Of a stretch of DNA of 64,000 bases, positions 14,808-24,250 are shown piece by piece. Every line of letters begins with the position of its first letter. Within the stretch, counting starts at the first letter, position 1. The DNA comes from Fistularia commersonii (Eukaryota; Chordata; Actinopteri; Syngnathiformes; Fistulariidae). Under the pieces are notes generated by a model, which searched no databases, was not told the DNA's origin, and saw only the letters and a program-made list of their open reading frames with translations. Location of the stretch: NCBI GenBank assembly GCA_037954325.1, contig JBBMNZ010000001.1, positions 19,691,758 through 19,755,757 of the forward strand, written 5' to 3'. A program made the translations under genes and the position numbers.

Positions 14808-14859
<52 letters not shown>
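14808..14859. repeat. (CT)n-(CA)n microsatellite
   Basis: A short CT run passes directly into about 20 CA units. Confidence 0.97.
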
Positions 14860-14860
<1 letters not shown>

Positions 14861-15246
14861 CTCGGCGGGAGGCCCAGGTGGCTGCAGCAGAAAAACATCT
14901 CCCTCAAACTGAGCTTTTCATCACTCAATTGGACCTTTGAAAGCCTAATCTGATAAACCACCCCCCTCTCCCTTTCATACCATGAAGCACGAGCCTCGCC
15001 GCCAGTCCTCCTTCCCCACCCTGTCTCCAGTGGGATGGCCTCATCAACTACTTTTAAAATATTTATCAAAAGAAGAAGAAGAAAATGAAGAGGAAGAACG
15101 AGGCACTGCACCAGAGAAGGAGAAATGAGCAGAAACAGCTTCCCCTCACACACAGCGGGGCAGCCGGGGGGGGGGGGGTATGAGGTCCTAGTTTACAAAC
15201 CTCACAAGATACACTTACAAATGCCCTGTGTATGCACAAACACCCC

Positions 15247-15250
<4 letters not shown>

Positions 15251-15297
<47 letters not shown>

Positions 15298-15361
15298 CCG
15301 ACATGTCAGTATGTCATATTTGCATCGTTGCCCTCCTCCACCTCCTCCTCCTCCTCCTCCG
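15251..15361. repeat. (CA)n and (CTC)n microsatellites
   Basis: About 23 CA units (15251-15296) are followed, after 35 bp, by a CTC/CCT repeat at 15332-15361. Confidence 0.95.
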
Positions 15362-15951
15362 CCACTGCTGCCCTGGTCTTGTTTTTCAATCTGCCATGAA
15401 GCTGGAGCCTGAAGGCAGGCTTTGTTGGTGGGATATCATGAGAGCGGCATGTCCTCCTTCTAATGCAATCAGTCTCAGTGAATTACAACAGCAGCTAATG
15501 GCATTAGGACCTGCTGATTCTCATTTAGTCTACTTATTCCCTGCTTGTCCCAGACGGTGCAGGGTTGAGGCGGGGAGCGACAGCTGTCTAAACAGCATCT
15601 CTTCCTGTCCAGACAGCAGAACTGCAGCCGGTCCGGGACGAATCTCCCTCCTCCTCTCGAGTCCGCGGGGAAGATCTGTCGTTGACTGGAGGCAGGGCGG
15701 GGATTTTCAGCATCCAAACACTGTCCGCCGGCTCGGCTTTGTCCCGACTCAAAATAGCAGCCGAAAATCCTAATCCCGGATGGCCGGCCTCCCCCGGACG
15801 AGTCTCTCTGTGATTTCACACGGTTTCATCAAAACCTCCTGAAGTCTCCATCCGCTGCCCGCCTTGCCTTAGCAGAGTTTGTGCGCAGGCGAGTGTCACC
15901 GCCAACGTCATCTTTCAAGTCCAGTCCTCCCTGGTCCTTATTTTCTCTCAC

Positions 15952-16066
15952 CGAGATCTTCCAAATCAAGTTCCAGTCTCCCGCAGTCATCATTGCTTTC
16001 AAACTCCTTTATTAAGTCCATGTTTTTGAAACCCAAATCTATGTTTTTCCCTCCAGCGGCCATCAT
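15952..16066 (-). CDS. Candidate first coding exon, gene not recognised
   Basis: On the minus strand a double ATG (16066 and 16063) opens MMAAGGKNIDLGFKNMDL, then IKEFESNDDCGRLELDLEDL, and ends at a strong donor CTCG|GTGAGA in phase 1. The peptide is acidic with alternating hydrophobic residues, unlike the low-complexity chance ORFs nearby, and surrounding DNA is moderately CpG-rich. No matching second exon was found in the 15.9 kb downstream, and I do not recognise the protein. It may be the start of a gene continuing beyond the left edge, or chance. Confidence 0.25.
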
Positions 16067-16479
16067 GCGCTCCGAGCGGGCCCGTCGGTCCTCGGCACAC
16101 TGACTGCGGTCGCGGCGTGGCTTCGAAATACAAGCTGGCTGCGCCGGGAGAGACAAGGACTCTTCCTGTTGGTGCACACTCCACAGAACATGCAGGGAGA
16201 AGGTCTGATTCTGAGGCAGGGGAGTAAACGGATGAGCCACGTGTTTACGCTGACCTGATCTGGTCAGATGGCAGGCTGCTGCAGCCTGGAAACACCCAGA
16301 CTATGAGGTGACACAGAGGCAGCTTCGCTCCGTTAGACGCTGGAGCTCCGATCACAAACCTGCAGACGAGAGGGTCCTTATCCTCTTTCTTCTCTCCGAA
16401 GAGCCACCCTGCTGCTCCTGTCATTTACCACGAGACTCTTCCTCCTCTTCAAATCCAGCACGTGCATCGACGTTGTCCG

Positions 16480-17200
16480 TCATTTCATCATCATCAAACC
16501 TTTATTTATACTTGTAAGACCACTGAGGTCTCCCTCATTTTCAGGGTCGACAAGTTTACAAGCAAAGCAGAGCACAGCACAACAATAAAATGAGATCAAA
16601 TTAAAAAACAGTAGATAGACTGAAAGCAGGTGAAAATGAGATTAAATTAAAGACAGTACGGAAGCAGTAGATAAAAGTCGAAACAAGTAAAAATGAGATC
16701 AGATTAAAAAGTACAAGGGCAGTGGATAAAACTAAAAACAAGTGCAATTGGCAGTACATACATTTTTGACCAAGTGTTTAAAAACAGCGGCAGAGGGGAG
16801 GGCATCTAATTTTAGGGTTTGTTGCAGAGTGTTCCATGTGTTGGGGGCATCAATACAAAAGGCTGTTTTACCCAGATCCATTTCAACTTCCTCAGTGTTT
16901 TTAGGAGCCGTGGTTTTACCCGAGGTTCTCCGGCCTCGCTGCTCGTGTCTTCTCAGACGCGTCACTGACCGGAAGCTGCGTCAGCAGATTCGGTCTGAAA
17001 GCGACCTCTCAGGGGCTGAGGGGTGACTTATGGTGTGTTTATGAAGAATATTACAACTTCTTTGGATCGCTGGGGACCACATGCTGTTCCAAAGACTCCC
17101 AGGTCCTCTGAGCATTTTGTCAGAAATGATGGTGAGCAGGGTTTCACTCCTGGTCTGGGGATTTGGAAGAGTGCTGTGTTTCACTTCACGCCTTCCTGAA
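16480..17200 (-). mobile_element. LINE 3'-end fragment (antisense)
   Basis: The minus-strand ORF at 16732-16965 contains APNTWNTLQQTLKL followed by FKHLVKN, the pattern seen at the end of many fish non-LTR reverse transcriptases. Below it are A/T-rich degenerate repeats that would be its 3' UTR. The open frame is short and the upstream catalytic part is absent. Confidence 0.5.
16587..16742. repeat. Three degenerate tandem copies, AAAATGAGATCAAATTAAA type
   Basis: Copies start at about 16587, 16633 and 16689. Each holds AAATGAGAT(C/T)A(A/G)ATTAAA followed by a CAGTAGATAAA-like segment. They sit in the presumed 3' UTR of the antisense LINE fragment. Confidence 0.65.
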
Positions 17201-18599
17201 AAGAAAATGATTATTTGATTCTGACTGGCGGAGTGTGAGCCGACCGTGGTCCGGTGCAGCCTCGTGTTCTGATGTTTGAAGCATCAACGTTGACACACAA
17301 ATCACACAAGACAAGTGTTATATCATGATCCCATTAGCGGAAGAACAGCGGAACAATCCAAATATTTGAGTAATGGAGAACGGGCAAATCATTCCCTCAT
17401 GTCTCTGCGACGAGTGCTTCCAGACCGACCCCGCACGTCCCAGTGGCTGGTTGCTATGGCGATTCAGAGGAAAGGCAACATGGGCTCCACAGTTCATGAA
17501 TTAAAGTGTAGACCAGACCTGGGGTCCCGGTGTCCCGGAGCCCGAAATCTCCTCCATACTTCCTGAAGACTCAGGTTTCAACTTCACATTTTTTTAAATA
17601 GCAATGTTTTCACGTCGCTCAGACTGCTGGAGACCCGCCCAGACAAAGTCCACCTTCTCTCTCCATGGCACAGCCACGCCATGAGCGCTCTCCGTGCTTT
17701 TATTCCTCCGTTCACCTCACTGGTAGCCGCCAGCTTTTCTTTAAATACCTGGAAGTGGTTTGAAATCATGTCCTTTATTCAAGTAATTCCGACTCGGAAG
17801 CGATTTCGAATTGTCTCCGCGTCTCCTGGGGCGCAAATAAAAGCCGAAACGACGGCCGGCTCCCCGGTGACTCCACCTCTTTCCAGGATGCATCTCGGGG
17901 GGATTTATTTTAATTGTCTCTTGATTCTTTTTTAATTTCCGGAGCGAAAGCGGCCAATCGAGCGCAGGCGAATCACAGGGCCTAAGCTTGCAGGAGACTC
18001 ATCGCTGGCTAATCCCGACAAACTTTATAAGCTTATAAAGACGGACGTGATTGAGTTCGGCCCTTTTCGTGTCTCCGTGAGAGTTGTGTTTTCCAATTTT
18101 TACGATATTTGTGTCAAGAATTTGTGCCTCGAATTTGTGGTCCTGACCATATTTGGACAATTAGCATTGATTTCCTTTCGAGTGGCAAATAATTTGAACA
18201 CGGTGCAGGATTTAAAGCAGCTGTTGCTCCATGAAGACCATGAAGACATTGAGAAATCAAGATACAAAGACACGGAAGTCCACCAAGTCGTGACCCTGGA
18301 AAAAGAAGCGCGGGAGGGGGCTGAGCCCTGGACGGCAGTCTGCATTGGAAGGAGACGATCTGAACCCCTTGTCGGTTCATTCAACACATCCCAAAGACAT
18401 AGAAGAGGAAACACAAACGTCAAAGATGACTCCAAGAATTTTCTAGACTTTTGAAGCCCTCTCGCCGCTTACAGCCCCGAGTGACCATTATTTTTTTTCT
18501 TTTTCTTTCTGCGGTCGCATCCAGTTCAGCTCAGCTCAGTGACGTAGGGTCACCACTGCACACCAAGTAGACCGGTTTTATAACTGATACTTGGATACA

Positions 18600-18600
<1 letters not shown>

Positions 18601-18630
<30 letters not shown>

Positions 18631-18650
18631 TATTTGTGTGTTTGTGTGTT
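18601..18650. repeat. (TG)n imperfect microsatellite
   Basis: TG units broken by TA and TTT interruptions. Confidence 0.95.
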
Positions 18651-18951
18651 AATGTAACCCCATATAAAAAGAGACTCTTTTCCTGTCCATAACGATATAA
18701 ATTTATGAGCCATGTTCCTGCTGGACACTCATCTCACAGTTATGGCTTCAAAAATTGTTTCCTGGGTCTGCTGGTGCTTTTACCCCTGTTTTCCGCGAAA
18801 CAATTACGCCAAAATTGAGCGCAAACGAGAGGGGAAAACCCTGGGTTATTGCAATGGCTGCATCAGGCAAGCTGCTGTAAGATAAACAAAGTAAACAAAT
18901 AGATGGTGGTTGTTTGGTTCTATAGCTGTATAGCCTGTCCTTTTAGAGACA

Positions 18952-18953
<2 letters not shown>

Positions 18954-19019
<66 letters not shown>
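18954..19019. repeat. Long (TG)33 microsatellite
   Basis: An uninterrupted 66-bp TG tract, the longest in the window. Confidence 0.98.
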
Positions 19020-19021
<2 letters not shown>

Positions 19022-19089
19022 TGCCTGAGCAGCTGGGGAGAAAGACGATACTGGAGGTCAAACCAGGACGCCAAACCTTGATTCTCCTC

Positions 19090-19093
19090 TTCT

Positions 19094-19132
<39 letters not shown>

Positions 19133-19154
19133 CGCACACACACACACACACACA
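19090..19154. repeat. (CT)n-(CA)n compound microsatellite
   Basis: CT run to about 19124, then CA with one CG interruption to 19154. Confidence 0.97.
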
Positions 19155-19281
19155 TGCAAACACTCTCACTCATGCATGCCTTTTACCCGCACATGTATGT
19201 GCCTGTGCATGCCAGGAATGTGTTGTACATCTGTGTGTAAGTTCCAGGATGCTATTGGACTCTGGAGATGGACGCTTTGTC

Positions 19282-19283
<2 letters not shown>

Positions 19284-19327
<44 letters not shown>
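19284..19327. repeat. (TG)n microsatellite
   Basis: About 21 TG units. Confidence 0.98.
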
Positions 19328-19330
<3 letters not shown>

Positions 19331-19741
19331 ACTCGATACTCAGCGGCACATGAATTCCACATGCACGCCCGATGTGCATGTACAGGAAGGAAGCTCACAG
19401 CATCTAGCAGCGCTGCAAAGAGGCAGCTGCTCGGAAAATCAAAACCAAATCTATAAAACATTAATTTGATACGTGTTTGAGTTTAAGATCATACTTGACC
19501 TTTTCCCGGCTGGCGTCTGCAAGGAATTGTATCATCGCTTCATATTATGAAAGTTAATTATTTGCTTTTATAAATAAAAAATAAAGCAGTGTCTAAATGT
19601 GTTGTATATTAATGTGGAGTCAATTTTGGGATTCCCGGATATGAAGTAAAAGCGCTGTGTTGCATTCTAACATCAAGCTGCAGCATTAAAAGGTAGCACA
19701 TGTACATGTTTTGTACATACTTTGCACCCCCCTCCAGCAAC

Positions 19742-19780
19742 CACACACACACACACACACAAACACACGCACACACGCAC
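19742..19780. repeat. (CA)n imperfect microsatellite
   Basis: CA units with AA and CG interruptions. Confidence 0.95.
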
Positions 19781-20395
19781 AATTAACACAGTATAAGGTC
19801 TCACAGGCATGTATGATGTCAGTGTGTAGTATCAAATGAAGAACCTCAATCTATTTAATGTACTGACTTGCGAGTACCTGAAGAGCTTTCTGTGTCTGAG
19901 ATCTGTGAAATCTAACGTGTTCTCTACTGTCTGATGGGCGGTGCTACTGTTGCTGATGGAGAGGTTAAAAAATTCACACACTTAACTGCAATCAGAAAAT
20001 TTTGTACGCATTCAGTGTTGTTTTGCAGGATAATGCTCTCGGGGAGGAGGGCGACCCTGGATATTACGAGCCGGGAAACCGAAGGAACACGAGGATCTGC
20101 AGTGGAATTCTGAAAGCGATTACCCAGAAGTCCCATCATCCGTCGCAGTTTTTGTCATTGCAAGGTCAGCAGTCTGATGACCTCAGAAAAAAAAACGGTC
20201 GGATGCAGAGGCTGCTCTGAACTTCAACAGGAGGACGTAAATATAAATATAACCCCCCTGGTTTTATCCCTCACGAATCATTCCAGTAACCAGTGAGTTA
20301 TTTTCTTCCTTCCCGCCATGGTCTACCGGCAGAGGCTCCATGATTTTATCCGAGCGTTCTTCCTGCCACTCAGCGGCACACGTGCGGGAACGCTT

Positions 20396-20418
20396 CCCCC
20401 CCCCCCCCCCCCCCCCCC
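20396..20418. repeat. Poly(C)23 / poly(G) on the minus strand
   Basis: Twenty-three consecutive C. The complementary G tract could form a quadruplex. Confidence 0.97.
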
Positions 20419-21215
20419 TTCCCCGCTGAGTCCAAAGAAAAACAGTGGCTGCTTTCAGTGTTGTGAGGATAATTAATGAACGTTTCTGTTTTTTGTCTTA
20501 CGCTTGTGCGCTCAATCCCTGGCACGTGGCTACTAATCAGTAGCGAGACGGAGAAGCTACTAGACACTGTATTTGTCATGGCGGCGGTGACGGCCCGGTC
20601 CACGTAGCAATGCCGTGACCACAAGATATCAAAAAAAGCCAGCCGGTCCCCAGATAGCGCTAAAGTTTTGGTCTCGATGAGCTCCACATCTGTGGAGGTG
20701 CGTGACGGCCAAGTGTAGATTCCCTAAGGAGTGTTTGCTTTTGAACTGCATTTTCATCAGTTTTTGTTAAGTAGGACTATTAGCAGATTCCTCATATACG
20801 CGATGCAACATTCCATCATATTTTCAAGTGACTGCATCCAAATGAAGAGCAGATGTTCGCCGAGCCATCCTCCTCCCATCAGTCCTCAGGTTGTGACGGG
20901 TTGTGAACGGAAAGGAGGCGAGGGACGGACAGAAGACACTGAGCAGCCCCGTGCAGGTCCACCAACAGCCGGCATTAATTAATCGACATTTTATTCGATG
21001 GGGAGAGATTTGACTTGGCAACTGGAAACTTTTATGTTAAAATCTGGTGGGAGTGCGGGTATCAGCGGGAGATTGCCTGGGTCGTCCATTAAATCCTAAT
21101 AACGGCCATCTTGCACCTCCCTGCTGTTGCCACAATCACCTGCTAAGGCCTTACGAGCGCTTATCCAAAGCCATAACCATTCACCCTCTCGTTCATGTGT
21201 CTGGACAATTTAGGG

Positions 21216-22531
21216 CAGGGGTCGGGAACCTTTTTGACTGAAAGAGCCAAAAAACCCACATATTTTAAAATCTGATCCTAAGAGAGCCATATGTATATTT
21301 TAATACCAAAAAAAGCTAAATGGAAGAGAAAGACCAACAATTTTAGAGTACAATAAGACTGAATTTATTTTGAACAACATACTTTGCTATAACAAAGTAA
21401 CTTAATAACAAGAAAAGTGCTTCTTACTTATAATGCTACTAAACGTGACCGCAGGTTCGTCTTAATGTTTTCTAGGTGCGAGAACGACTGTCCATTGCCA
21501 ATAATATAACAAGCAGCTGGTCTGCAGGATGAAGTTTTTTTCTGTCCATTTGTGTTTACCTGCCAGCTCTGCTTATTTACCCACATGTCCGAAAAACTAC
21601 TGAAATACTTCGCTGCATTTATGTCATTCACCTGTTGTTTCTCCACTTGATTTGACATCATAATGGTACGATCATGTCCAGTTCTTGCTGAGAAAGGCAT
21701 ATCTTTTATCCGTTTGATTATCTTGTCTTTATCCTTAAAGTCGTCAAAAAGCTCGTTGGCCACATCAAGCATGAATGATTTGGCGTATTCGCCATCTGTA
21801 AACGTCTTCCCGCTTCTCACAATTGTTAAAGAACCAGCAAAGCTAGCCGAATTGTAATCACCTTGTTTGGCCCAGACACGGAGCTGCTGCTGACTTGCCT
21901 GCACTCTGGACACTAGTTCTTGACAGGCCTTCTTTCTGTCATCTCCCGCTGGATATTTCTCTGCAAATGTGGCATGGCGTGTGTCAAAGTGTCGCTTTAT
22001 ATTTGAACGTTTCATCGATGAAATTTTATCATTGCATAAAAGACACACTGCACAACCCGCTCTCTCCACGAAGGCGAATTCTTATGTCCATTCCTGCTGA
22101 AACATACGGTAATCCTCATTATTTTTTCTTTTCGTCATCTTCTTTGTTAGAAGGGTTCACTCTGCATAAACAAGCTAACCAAAAACGAGGGAATATTACT
22201 TCTTGGCCTCAAAGTGACGTGTGCAGGCTGTTGTAAATTATCCAATAAAATTAGACTTTTAGGGTATCGGACCCTTCCGCACACACTACAGAAAGGATTG
22301 GCTCTTTGTTGCGTGCCAGCGCGAAAAGTTGCGGGTGAAAATATCTTAAGATTAAAATGTGTGTGGATTTTTTTTTTTATTGTGATGGCTTTTCCTGTAA
22401 TTTTTTTTTACTAAAGTAACATTATTAGTAAAATTATTGATTAATTTTTCTGTTAAGAAATTTTCAAAGAGCCAGAGGCAGTCATCAAAAGAGCCACATC
22501 TGGCTCGCGAGCCATAGATTCCCGACCCCTG
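21216..22531 (-). mobile_element. hAT DNA transposon, 1,316 bp, intact ends
   Basis: The left end begins CAGGGGTCGGGAACC and the right end, reverse-complemented, begins CAGGGGTCGGGAATC, so the terminal inverted repeats match over about 13 bp. Both ends are flanked by the perfect 8-bp direct repeat ATTTAGGG (21208-21215 and 22532-22539), the target-site duplication expected of hAT elements. Internally it carries a shortened transposase gene on the minus strand, so it is probably non-autonomous. The clean ends and duplication suggest fairly recent insertion. Confidence 0.9.
21428..22069 (-). pseudogene. hAT transposase, internally shortened (213 codons)
   Basis: The ORF starts with a BED-like zinc finger (CAVCLLCNDK ... 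RHFDTRH), followed by a stretch typical of hAT transposases of the ZBED/GTF2IRD2-like group (KSFMLDVANELFDDFKDKD). After about residue 155 it jumps to a segment that looks C-terminal (FSHLENIKTNLRSRL). Full hAT transposases are about 600 aa, so most of the RNase H-like catalytic core and the dimerisation domain are missing. I infer an internal deletion; the reading frame itself is open. Confidence 0.75.
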
Positions 22532-22716
22532 ATTTAGGGTCTCCAACAAACTGCCTGTAATTTTTTGAACAGCTGAAGGAACCTGGAGAACCAGAACATC
22601 AGTGAAATTTTCATATCTGCTCTCTGGTCCTTGCATGCATTGAGTCAAGCTTCTCATTTAATGATAAAATTGATGGTCACATTGATCACTTGGTCCATTT
22701 GGAGTGAAATACAAAA

Positions 22717-22790
22717 CACAGCAATGATCGGAATCAGAATCAGAAAAACGTTATTTGTCCCCGAGGGCAATTGGGGGGCACATGGGGTTG
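22717..22790 (-). repeat. LINE 3'-tail signature
   Basis: GGAATCAGAATCAGAAAAACG followed by TTATTTGTCCCCGAGGGCAA on the plus strand is the reverse complement of the common fish LINE tail. It marks the 3' terminus of the antisense LINE above it. Confidence 0.6.
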
Positions 22791-24250
22791 CAGCAAGTTG
22801 TGAACACGTGAACATCAAGAGTAAAATTTACAAAAAAAGAAAAAGAAAAAAGAGAATTATATATATATAAATTACTTTACAAAATCGCTCTGCATTTGAA
22901 TAATAACTATAACATGAGCGCCATTAATTACACTCAGTGATATGGAGCGAGGGCTGGCTTGGCGATGAGGGGTTTGGCATTTGAACAGCTCAGGGGACAA
23001 AGGGTTTTGCAGGCGGGGCAGCAGAGTCTGCGGGAGCCACTCGAAAGCCGGGTGTAGGATGTGGGACTGATCTGCGAGGATCTTTTCGGCTGTTATTAAC
23101 ATCCGAGTGTCGTTAAAGCGGGTGAGAGGTCTGAGGGTTTGGCCAATTATTTTGGAGCTGACCGAGGCGGTGCGCTCCAGGAGATTCCTGTCGTGTTGGG
23201 TAAGGGAGTGGAACCAGCAGGTGAAGGAGAAGGTCATTGCGTTGTCAATGAAGACATGATAGAACGTGGTTAGGACTGTGCTGCTAACCTCGAACGACCT
23301 CAGCTCCCTGAGCAGGTCCTGCCCTTGGTAATATTTCATGATGATCTCCTCAGTGTTGGAGGAGAACATCAGGATGTTGTCGAAGACGGTGCCCAGGTAT
23401 CTGTGCTCCTTCACCATTTCAACTGGCTCCCCTTGGTTCGTGGTGGGGATTGCCTCTGCCAGTTGCCTCTGCGTACTGAATGTGATGACCATGTCCTTCG
23501 TCTTGCTCACATTCAGATTCAGGGAGGAGGCTTCGCACCAAAGCGTGAAACCCTGGAGGGCCAGGCCGTGGTGGAGAGCGCGACCAGACAGTGGGGACAG
23601 GGGGACAGTGTCGTTCACCAGGTGGCAGTCTTGTTGGGTGGACCTGCAGGGGAGACAGGATGCAGCCTTGCGGTGAGCCGGCGGAGGGGAGGAGGGTGTC
23701 GGAGAGGATGTCGTTCGCCAGAACCCTCTGGGATCTGTTGGTGAGGAAGCTGATGATCCGGTGGTTGAGGTGGAAACACGTCACCATCTTCTCCACCAGT
23801 ATGTATGATTGCGGGGTATTAAAAGCAGAGAAGTTGGCAAAAAGGAGCCTGGATGTGCTGTGGGTGGTCTCCAGGTGTCTGTGTACAGAATCAGTGAGGA
23901 AGATCTTGACATCATCCACCCCTCTCTGAGCTCTGTAGGCTCAGAGTGGGTTCCGTTATTCTGATGATGTGAGTTTTTACAATTCTCTCCAAGGCGTTCA
24001 TCACCAAAGAGGTGAGAGCCACCGGCCTGAGGTTGTTCAGAGCATTAGGGGTCCCCTTTTTCGGGGCACAGTGCTGCAGGACAGGGAGTTATGAATAAGG
24101 GAAATTAAAAATCTCCCCCCAGCTGCTCGGGAAAGAGCTTGAGGGTATGTCCACAGACCCCGTCAGGACCAGGCATTGTAGAGACCCTTGCTTTCCTAAG
24201 GGCTCTCACCCCCTCCTTGGAGTTGAGGACCAGGGCGGGCCAGTCGAGTT
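22717..24250 (-). mobile_element. Decayed non-LTR retrotransposon, reverse transcriptase region
   Basis: Read on the minus strand from 24250 downward, the order of reverse-transcriptase motifs is preserved across frameshifts: MPGPDGVCGHTLKLFP, LNNLRPVALTSLVMNALERI, FLTNRSQRVLANDILSDTLL with GSPQGCILSPL, LNVSKTKDMVI, and VEMVKEHRYLGTVFDN. The C-terminal ORF is 22872-23618. The 3' end reads into a CCTCGGGGACAAATAACG tail and TTCTGATTCTGATT, typical of CR1/L2/Rex-type fish LINEs. The FADD catalytic box is lost at a frameshift, so it is inactive. Confidence 0.8.

Larger units (their letters stand above)
12789..15951. other. Intergenic, no gene recognised
   Basis: It includes microsatellites at 14.8 and 15.3 kb. 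Around 15,440-15,560 an AT-balanced block without repeats (GCAGCTAATGGCATTAGG) could be a conserved noncoding element, but that cannot be judged from one sequence. Confidence 0.5.
17201..21215. other. Intergenic with microsatellite cluster, one unexplained 135-codon ORF
   Basis: Five dinucleotide arrays occupy 18.6-19.8 kb. The ORF at 18047-18454 (plus) is the only other notable item; it begins with a hydrophobic stretch and continues with a charged segment, but no family is assignable. Confidence 0.5.

Noticed and set aside
14590..15153. 187-codon minus-strand ORF
   Set aside because: Extended by reading a microsatellite as CVCVCV; no domain character outside it.
15228..15819. Overlapping 181- and 114-codon ORFs on opposite strands
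   Set aside because: The plus ORF begins in a CA tract and neither has recognisable domains, exon borders or family similarity.
18047..18454. A PDGF/VEGF family gene
   Set aside because: Faint resemblance only to a propeptide-like helix; the diagnostic cystine-knot residues are absent in and after the ORF.
18846..19353. Several overlapping ORFs in the TG/CA cluster
   Set aside because: Dinucleotide repeats lack stops in some frames and create artificial THTHTH or CVCVCV peptides.
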